Shown piece by piece: positions 1-4,998 of a DNA stretch of 5,990 bases. This DNA comes from an uncultured Erysipelotrichaceae bacterium (GTDB taxonomy: Bacteria; Bacillota_I; Bacilli_A; Erysipelotrichales; Erysipelotrichaceae). The notes under the pieces were generated by a model. That model ran no database searches and was not told the DNA's origin. It saw only the letters and a program-made list of their open reading frames with translations. The stretch covers positions 1 to 5,990 of the forward strand of contig CALBGK010000181.1 in assembly GCA_937893115.1 (NCBI GenBank), in the 5' to 3' direction. Every line of letters starts with the position of its first letter. The first letter of the stretch is position 1. The translations under genes and the position numbers were made by a program.

Positions 1-168
1 AATCCACACTTAGTAAAAGTACTTGATTTCTTATACATCTTATTAATATCCATATGTATAACTCTTCCACTATCTATCATCTTAATAATTAATTTTGATA
101 TCCTCTATTATCTTCTATCCGTTTTATTCATAGGTATCATCATCCTTATGATGCAATTGGTATTTTGA
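1..168 (+). CDS. C-terminal end of a membrane protein, probable ABC permease (partial)
   Basis: The frame is open from the left edge and ends at TGA (166-168), giving the last 55 residues of a protein whose start lies outside the window. The visible part is almost wholly hydrophobic. Two membrane helices can be drawn, at about residues 10-31 and 34-54, joined by a very short turn containing Asn-Phe-Asp, and the protein stops right after the second helix. The last two helices of the next protein have the same arrangement: Phe-Asp in the same turn and an Asp 24 residues before it at the first helix. Identity is otherwise low and the comparison is between greasy segments, so shared ancestry is only a suggestion. 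The next gene's ATG is 2 nt after this stop, which implies one operon and probable translational coupling. My best guess is an FtsX/MacB-type permease or a second ATPase-permease fusion acting with the next protein. The family cannot be settled from this fragment. Confidence 0.6.
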   Translation, partial: NPHLVKVLDFLYILLISICITLPLSIILIINFDILYYLLSVLFIGIIILMMQLVF

Positions 169-170
169 TT

Positions 171-1838
171 ATGATTAAACTTAAGAATGTTAAAAAGAGC
201 TTCAAAGAAGTCCTAATATTTGATGATTTATCTTGGTCAGCCGATAAGGCTGGCATGTATATCATCCATGGTAAGTCGGGCAGCGGCAAGACAACATTTT
301 TAAATATCTTATTAAGCGATAAGGTCGATAGTGGTGAAGTTAAGGTTGATGGCGATATCACTTGCATCATTCAAGAATCACCCTTAATAGACAACCTAAC
401 AATTAAAAATAATATCTTACTCGGTCGTAAAGAGAATAATAGATATCATAAATTAATTAGAATGTTGAAGATAGAAGATATCATCACTCATTATCCAAGT
501 GAGGTATCAGGTGGCCAAAGACAAAGAGCTGCCATCGCTAGGTCATTGATGAATGATAGTCCTATCATCCTTTGTGATGAACCAACCGACTCCCTCGATG
601 AAGAAAATAAGCTAATTGTCATGGAATTTCTAAAGAAACTAAGTCATGACAAAATTGTCATCATCGTCACACATGATATCTATCTCATTGAAAAATATGG
701 TGATTATACTTATCATCTTGAAGATAGAAATCTAAAACTTATTAAAAAGACTAATGATGAAAAAAGAGATGTTAAGACCTTAAAAAGTAAACTACATATA
801 AGTGATTATGGGCGGTTTTTATGGCGTATCAATCATCATTATTATCTAATCTTTGGCTTAATCATATTATTATGGACTATGATTATTGCCCTGGGAGTAA
901 GCTTTTATCGCTACTCATTTAATATTCCTAGTAGTGAAAATAGTCTAAATGCCAATTATATCTATCTCTATAAGGAGAATGGGCAATCATATGATGATTT
1001 TTTCTATGATGTTGGCAGATTAAAAATTGATGAAGCTAGACCAATCTTGCCATCTTCAATGTATTATCATGAAGGTTCTAAGTTTAGAGCTAATATCTAC
1101 CCTCATCCAGAGCTAGATAATTTTGATGGTGTCTATATCAATCAAAATGTAATTTCGCAACTAGAAGATGTCCAAATAGGTGACAAGTTAGAAATCATCT
1201 TTAATTTTAATGGCCGAGAGCACAGCATTGAAGTTCCTATCATCGATATTATCAATGAGGAAGATAGCTTATATCCTAATATCTACTATGACTATAAGTT
1301 ATTAGAAGATTATCTATTAAATTTATTGCCTGATAATGAAGCCTATGATATCTTTCTGAGTAATTGTCCTATGGTAGAGATGGCTTATCCTTATAAGGAC
1401 ATCGAGTCTTTAAAAAGTGATATCAATTTCGATAAGTATCAAATCATCTCCCCACTATATGATGAAAGGATAGCCGAATATGAAGATAAACGATTATATC
1501 TCTACTTTTATTCAATTATCTTAGTTGTCATCGCCCTTTCTACCTATATCAGTATGCATCATATCAATAAAAGCCATAATGAGAAAAACTTAAAGCCATT
1601 TTTAATCGCTGGCTCTAATGGATATGACATAAAAGCTTTAGAAAAGACAGATATTCTAATCAAGATGGCAATCTTAAGTTTATTATCTATCTTATTATTA
1701 ATAGCACAGTTATATTTCTTTGATACTATCTTGGCTAGTTATATCATCATCCTTATCATCTTTACTTCGTTTGATTTATTCTTTGTACAAAGAAATAATA
1801 AAAAACGCTACCTTCTAAGTATTAAAGATAGCGTTTGA
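171..1838 (+). CDS. ABC transporter, ATPase fused to MacB/FtsX-like permease
   Basis: The 555-residue protein joins an ATPase to a permease on one chain. The ATPase motifs are complete: aromatic A-loop F11, Walker A GKSGSGKT at 34-41, Q-loop Q68, signature VSGGQRQR at 112-119, Walker B IILCDEP at 132-138 with catalytic E137, D-loop SLD at 141-143, and switch H168. After a charged linker comes a helix at about 225-247, then an external domain of roughly 190 residues (248-441), then three more helices at about 442-463, 495-516 and 519-539. The segment between helices 2 and 3 is polar (residues about 464-494), as in FtsX-type permeases. This order matches MacB, which works as a dimer to move substrates outward or to transmit force across the membrane. 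The substrate here is unknown; peptide or lipid export and self-immunity are possibilities. I chose ATG at 171. A TTG at 165 overlaps the upstream stop and is less likely. No clear Shine-Dalgarno is visible, which fits coupling to the preceding gene. The DNA is visibly more AT-rich than the dehydrogenase genes. Confidence 0.88.
   Translation: MIKLKNVKKSFKEVLIFDDLSWSADKAGMYIIHGKSGSGKTTFLNILLSDKVDSGEVKVDGDITCIIQESPLIDNLTIKNNILLGRKENNRYHKLIRMLKIEDIITHYPSEVSGGQRQRAAIARSLMNDSPIILCDEPTDSLDEENKLIVMEFLKKLSHDKIVIIVTHDIYLIEKYGDYTYHLEDRNLKLIKKTNDEKRDVKTLKSKLHISDYGRFLWRINHHYYLIFGLIILLWTMIIALGVSFYRYSFNIPSSENSLNANYIYLYKENGQSYDDFFYDVGRLKIDEARPILPSSMYYHEGSKFRANIYPHPELDNFDGVYINQNVISQLEDVQIGDKLEIIFNFNGREHSIEVPIIDIINEEDSLYPNIYYDYKLLEDYLLNLLPDNEAYDIFLSNCPMVEMAYPYKDIESLKSDINFDKYQIISPLYDERIAEYEDKRLYLYFYSIILVVIALSTYISMHHINKSHNEKNLKPFLIAGSNGYDIKALEKTDILIKMAILSLLSILLLIAQLYFFDTILASYIIILIIFTSFDLFFVQRNNKKRYLLSIKDSV
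1795..1836 (-). terminator. Rho-independent terminator of the dehydrogenase operon
   Basis: Bases 1803-1810 (AAACGCTA) and 1829-1836 (TAGCGTTT) are perfectly complementary over 8 bp. After one mismatch, three more pairs (1812-1814 with 1825-1827) extend the stem around a loop of about ten bases. Read on the - strand, the stem runs into a T-rich tract (TTTTTTATTATT, 1805 down to about 1794), the classic intrinsic terminator form. It lies just past the aldehyde dehydrogenase stop at 1843. The hairpin is contained in the last codons of the convergent ABC gene and touches its TGA. On the + strand the tail after the stem is only a short T-run broken by GATAAAT, so termination of the ABC transcript here would be weaker. 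Confidence 0.8.
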
Positions 1839-1842
1839 TAAA

Positions 1843-3222
1843 TCATTTCATAAATAATCTGATCATCTTGTCTTTAAAAGAAGAATAATGGCGATATCTC
1901 AAAGGCATATCCATCCATGTCTTTTTGTCAACAATGCTTTTGAAATGAGAGAATGTCTCAAAACCGACACGACCATGATAACCACCCATGCCACTCTCAC
2001 CAACTCCGCCAAAAGGCATGGCACTAGTAGCCAGGTGGATGATGGTATCATTGATACATCCTCCGCCAAAATTGATCGTTCTCGTAACTTTTTCTGCAAC
2101 TTCTTTTTTTGAAGTAAACAAATATAAAGCTAGAGGATGAGGCATTGATCTCACTTTATCAATAGCGGCATCAAGGTCTTCATAAACGATGATAGGCATG
2201 ATAGGGCCAAAGATTTCTTCTTGCATGACCGCATCGTCATAACTGACATTATCCATCACTGTTGGTGCTATCTTCAAAGTGTCTTTATTTCCATATCCGC
2301 CAACTACCACCTTGTCATTGTCGATCAGTCCAAGCAAGCGTTCAAAGTGCTTTTCATTAACGATGCGACCATAGTCATCCTGACATAATATATCGCCGCC
2401 ATACTGTAAATCAATCTCTTTCTTGACAGCCTCAACAAAAGCATCATGAACCTTTGCATTGACCAGGATATAATCGGGCGCCACACACGTCTGGCCAACA
2501 TTTAAATATTTACCAAAAACAATTCTTTTAGCTGCCAAAGGAATGTTGGCACTCTCATCGACGATGACCGGGGACTTGCCTCCAAGTTCCAATGTCACAG
2601 GGACTAAATGACTGCTGGCTCTTTGCATAACTTCCTTGCCGACATTCACACTACCTGTAAAGAATATGTAATCAAAATCCCGATCCAGAAGAGCTTGATT
2701 TTCCTTTCTGCCTCCTGTGACGACCGAAACATAGTCACTAGCAAAAGCATCACTGCATACCTTTTCAATAATTTTTGATGTTTCTGGTGAGTAGGCACTA
2801 GGTTTAACGCAAACTGTATTACCTGCCGCCAGAGCATCAACCACCGGATCCATCGTCAACATGAAAGGATAATTCCATGGACTCATGATGAGCACTACGC
2901 CATAAGGACTTGGCCTTCTAAATGAAGTGGCATGAAATTGAGCTAAGGGTGTATGCACCCTTTTATCTTTGGCGAAGCTTCTGATATGTCTCAACATATA
3001 ATCGATTTCATTCAAAATCATTCCAACTTCACAAAAATATCCTTCGCTCTTGCCTTTGCCTAGATCTTTGTGCAACGCTGCATATATCTCATCTTCAAAT
3101 TTGAGAATACTGGCTTTAAGTCTTTTTAAAGCAGCGATGCGAAAATTCACATCAAGGGTTTCGCCTTTTTTGAAATAAGCTTGTTGCTTAGTTATGATTC
3201 CATTAATCTCTTCTATTGTCAT
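1843..3222 (-). CDS. Aldehyde dehydrogenase, class 3-like (NAD(P)-dependent)
   Basis: This is a full-length 459-residue aldehyde dehydrogenase, which oxidises aldehydes to carboxylic acids in the cytoplasm. The active-site set is intact: oxyanion-hole N117 in SPWNYPF, cofactor-binding K140 in VKPS, FTGS at 188-191, general base E212 in LELGGK, nucleophile C246 in GQTC, and the EEIFGP motif at 335-340. The length, the lack of a long N-terminal extension, MPFGGVGESGMGGYHG at 402-417, and the basic tail with RYRHY (442-446) fit the class 3 group (ALDH3/AlkH/YwdH-like), which often takes medium- or long-chain aliphatic or aromatic aldehydes. The residue after KPS is A143, where class 3 enzymes commonly have Glu contacting the adenosine ribose, so NADP use is possible. 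The gene follows the alcohol dehydrogenase after 1 nt, so the two act as a pair. ATG at 3222 is supported by a GGAG 7 nt upstream. The actual substrate cannot be told from sequence. Confidence 0.93.
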   Translation of the reverse strand: MTIEEINGIITKQQAYFKKGETLDVNFRIAALKRLKASILKFEDEIYAALHKDLGKGKSEGYFCEVGMILNEIDYMLRHIRSFAKDKRVHTPLAQFHATSFRRPSPYGVVLIMSPWNYPFMLTMDPVVDALAAGNTVCVKPSAYSPETSKIIEKVCSDAFASDYVSVVTGGRKENQALLDRDFDYIFFTGSVNVGKEVMQRASSHLVPVTLELGGKSPVIVDESANIPLAAKRIVFGKYLNVGQTCVAPDYILVNAKVHDAFVEAVKKEIDLQYGGDILCQDDYGRIVNEKHFERLLGLIDNDKVVVGGYGNKDTLKIAPTVMDNVSYDDAVMQEEIFGPIMPIIVYEDLDAAIDKVRSMPHPLALYLFTSKKEVAEKVTRTINFGGGCINDTIIHLATSAMPFGGVGESGMGGYHGRVGFETFSHFKSIVDKKTWMDMPLRYRHYSSFKDKMIRLFMK

Positions 3223-3223
3223 A

Positions 3224-4426
3224 CTATTTCTCCATTACTTCATAATAGTAATATTCAAGTTCTTTCGCGTTCATATAGACTGGCACAGGGTATAGAGGAT
3301 TTGCCTCTTTAGCTGCTTTGATAGCCAAATCAGAGATATCTTCTTCCTTGATGCCTTTGATCTTGGTCGGAATATTCATCTTGGCATTTAGTTCTTCGAT
3401 GCTAGCAATAAATTTCTTAGCTGCTGATTCTTCACTGTCACTTTCCTTTGCGACATGAGCCGCGATAGCCAGCTCCTTTAACTTAGGATAAACAGCAGTT
3501 CCATATCCTTTTAACAGATATGGCAATATGATGGCATTGGCTAAACCGTGAGGAACGCCATACTTGCCTCCTAAGGAATGAGCTATCGCATGGACATAAC
3601 CGACATAAGAAACCGTAAAGGCTAAGCCTGCCAGGTAGGCAGCTTGCAACATATTTGTTCTGGCTTGCAAGTTATCGCCATGACTATAGGCTTCATAGAT
3701 GTTGGCGTAAATCAATTCAGTTGCCTCTAGAGCTCTCTTCTTTGTCTTTTTCGTAGCACTTCTTCCGATATAGGCTTCTACTGCATGAGTCAAGGCATCC
3801 ATTCCTGTCGTTGAAGTGATGTGAGGCGGCAAGGAAACCGTTAAGTTCGGATCGAGTATCGCATATTGCGGTATTAAAACAAAGTCATTGATAGGATATT
3901 TAAAATGGGTCTTTTCATCGGTGATGACAGCGGCCAAAGTCGTCTCGCTGCCCGTACCTGCTGTCGTAGGGACAGCTACCAATAACGGCAATTTCTTCAT
4001 CACCTTGAGGATACCCTTCATCTTGCGGATATCCTTATTTGGACGAGCGATGCTAGCACCAAGGCCCTTAGCACAATCGATAGCTGAACCCCCACCTAAA
4101 CCGATGATGGCCTGACAGTCATTTTCTTCATACATCTCTCTGGCTTCCATGATATTAGCTATCGTCGGATTAGCAACAGTCTTATCGTAGATGACTACCT
4201 TGCCTATATTATCTTTCAGTGGCTGTACGAACTTTTCAACGATACCAGCCTTCACAAGACCGGCATCTGTTACCACAATGATGCTGTCAATACCTTCCCT
4301 GCGCAAAACATCGACCAATTCTAAAGAGCTTTTTAGTTTGACCGGCTCACGATAAGGCAAGATGGGGATAGCCCATTTAAACACTGTCTGGTATATTCTT
4401 GAACCTAATTCATAGATCGATTTCAT
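3224..4426 (-). CDS. Iron-containing alcohol dehydrogenase
   Basis: This 400-residue protein belongs to the group III (iron-type) alcohol dehydrogenases, which interconvert alcohols and aldehydes with NAD(P)H. The nucleotide-binding GGGS (111-114) with D117 and the TTAGTGSE motif (154-161) are present. The four metal ligands are in place by comparison with E. coli FucO: D210 and H214 in DALTH, H279, and H293 in VPHG, with H283 matching the further conserved His. VVTD with D54 after the second strand resembles the FucO position linked to NAD preference. The N terminus has about 25 residues, including IYQTVFKWAIPILPYREP, before the first Rossmann strand; it is slightly longer than in FucO (about 383 residues). 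I chose ATG at 4426 because TGGAGG lies 8 nt upstream; a GTG at 4441 would add five residues but overlaps that Shine-Dalgarno. It is the first gene of an operon with the aldehyde dehydrogenase. Physiological substrate and direction (ethanol, longer alcohols or a diol product) are unknown. Confidence 0.93.
   Translation of the reverse strand: MKSIYELGSRIYQTVFKWAIPILPYREPVKLKSSLELVDVLRREGIDSIIVVTDAGLVKAGIVEKFVQPLKDNIGKVVIYDKTVANPTIANIMEAREMYEENDCQAIIGLGGGSAIDCAKGLGASIARPNKDIRKMKGILKVMKKLPLLVAVPTTAGTGSETTLAAVITDEKTHFKYPINDFVLIPQYAILDPNLTVSLPPHITSTTGMDALTHAVEAYIGRSATKKTKKRALEATELIYANIYEAYSHGDNLQARTNMLQAAYLAGLAFTVSYVGYVHAIAHSLGGKYGVPHGLANAIILPYLLKGYGTAVYPKLKELAIAAHVAKESDSEESAAKKFIASIEELNAKMNIPTKIKGIKEEDISDLAIKAAKEANPLYPVPVYMNAKELEYYYYEVMEK
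3230..3233 (-). promoter_or_regulatory. Ribosome binding site for the aldehyde dehydrogenase
   Basis: GGAG on the - strand lies 7 nt before the ATG at 3222 and sits inside the last sense codons of the alcohol dehydrogenase gene (Met-Glu-Lys-stop). The upstream gene's TAG (3226-3224) is separated from the ATG by one base, so ribosomes finishing the first gene can restart directly on the second. Confidence 0.75.
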
Positions 4427-4434
4427 CTTAACTG

Positions 4435-4439
4435 CCTCC
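4435..4439 (-). promoter_or_regulatory. Strong ribosome binding site that fixes the alcohol dehydrogenase start
   Basis: GGAGG on the - strand, 8 nt before the ATG at 4426, is the best Shine-Dalgarno in the window. Because it lies directly downstream of an in-frame GTG at 4441, that GTG is unlikely to be the start, and the protein should begin MKSIYELG. Confidence 0.85.
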
Positions 4440-4455
4440 ACAAATAATTTATTTA

Positions 4456-4484
4456 ATTTTAATTCCTGACTTCATTTATTGCAA
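4456..4484 (-). promoter_or_regulatory. Sigma-A-type promoter for the alcohol/aldehyde dehydrogenase operon
   Basis: On the - strand, TTGCAA (4484-4479) and TAAAAT (4461-4456) are separated by exactly 17 bases. They match the -35 consensus TTGACA at four of six positions and the -10 consensus TATAAT at five of six. Transcription would begin near 4449 and leave an untranslated leader of about 22 nt that contains the GGAGG site. The spacing, position and leader length fit together well, although AT-rich DNA yields such matches by chance. Confidence 0.6.
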
Positions 4485-4509
4485 ACTTATAGCTACAATA
4501 TAATTGAGG
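4466..4509 (+). promoter_or_regulatory. ispF upstream region: ribosome binding site and weak promoter candidate
   Basis: GAGG at 4506-4509 lies 6 nt before the ispF ATG and is a believable Shine-Dalgarno. The promoter is less clear. CTGACT (4466-4471) and TATAGC (4488-4493), 16 bases apart, each match the consensus at four of six positions and would start transcription near 4500. A perfect TATAAT at 4499-4504 is too close to the ATG to leave room for the ribosome site, unless the transcript is leaderless. The region is shared with the divergent alcohol dehydrogenase promoter, so the two units may influence each other. Confidence 0.4.
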
Positions 4510-4515
4510 TAAGAT

Positions 4516-4998
4516 ATGCGAATAGGACAATCAATAGATATTCATAGACTAGACAAAGGAAATCATATCACTCTGGGCGGAGTTAAGATAGATTGTGACT
4601 TCTCCATGGTGGCTCACAGCGATGGTGATGCCTTATTGCACGCCATCAGCGAAAGTATCTTAGGTGCTTTGGCCCTGGGAGATTTAGGGCATCACTTTCC
4701 TGATACCGACCCAAAATATAAGGGCATTTCTTCAATGATACTTTTAAAAGAAGTGGCACAGCTGATGGAAGAAAGAAATTATGAAATAGGCAATATCGAT
4801 TCACTCATCATCATTGAAAAGCTCAAGATGGCTCCCTATATCGAAATGATGAGGGAGAATATCAGTAAAGCTTGTAACTGTAAAATAGATCAAGTCAGTG
4901 TCAAGGCGACAAGAGGAGAAAAATTAGGATTTGTAGGCGAAAGCAAAGGAGTTGTAGCGACTGCTGTCGTATTGTTAAATGAAAAACAAACTATTTAG
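4516..4998 (+). CDS. ispF: 2-C-methyl-D-erythritol 2,4-cyclodiphosphate synthase
   Basis: IspF converts 4-diphosphocytidyl-methylerythritol 2-phosphate to methylerythritol 2,4-cyclodiphosphate with release of CMP, in the MEP route to isoprenoids. It is a homotrimer with active sites at subunit interfaces. The 160 residues are the usual family length and align with E. coli IspF almost without gaps. Zn ligands D8, H10 and H42 are present, with H34-S35 in the AHSDGD motif, FPDTDPKYKG at 61-70, and the CMP-side motif around T132, E135 and K136. Oddities are in the C-terminal signature: R133-G134 replace the usual Thr-Thr after T132, and GESKG (141-145) replaces the usual GRGEG. The start at ATG 4516 has GAGG upstream. 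No ispD is adjacent. The next gene overlaps its 3' end by 20 nt, so the two are probably one transcript. The identification is secure; full activity is inferred. Confidence 0.95.
   Translation: MRIGQSIDIHRLDKGNHITLGGVKIDCDFSMVAHSDGDALLHAISESILGALALGDLGHHFPDTDPKYKGISSMILLKEVAQLMEERNYEIGNIDSLIIIEKLKMAPYIEMMRENISKACNCKIDQVSVKATRGEKLGFVGESKGVVATAVVLLNEKQTI

Noticed and set aside
165..171. TTG at 165 as the ABC protein start
   Set aside because: It overlaps the upstream stop codon, has no better ribosome site, and adds only two residues; ATG at 171 gives the normal family N terminus.
146..370. A 74-codon - strand open frame opposite the start of the ABC gene
   Set aside because: It overlaps the Walker A coding region in antisense and has no domain signature.
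135..1756. A 15-base identical word, TATCATCATCCTTAT, at 135-149 and 1742-1756, near the end of both membrane proteins
   Set aside because: Both copies encode Ile-Ile-Ile-Leu in a last helix, but they fall six residues apart in the best protein alignment. Shared codon bias in hydrophobic segments explains the word better than a repeat element.
1888..2112. Open frames on both strands within the aldehyde dehydrogenase gene, 1888-2112 (+) and 1899-2099 (-)
   Set aside because: They lie wholly within a well-conserved enzyme gene in other frames and show no recognisable domain, so they are shadows.
3888..4115. A 75-codon + strand open frame inside the alcohol dehydrogenase gene
   Set aside because: It is antisense to the conserved cofactor-binding region and encodes nothing recognisable. 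The long open frame follows from the real gene's codon pattern.
4426..4441. GTG at 4441 as the alcohol dehydrogenase start
   Set aside because: The GGAGG at 4435-4439 would then be coding, while it is ideally placed for the ATG at 4426. The five extra residues show no family conservation that I recognise.
4499..4504. Perfect TATAAT as the ispF -10 box
   Set aside because: It is only 11 nt from the ATG, and the expected start point would fall after the GAGG ribosome site. The best -35 match at the right distance (TTATTG) is poor.
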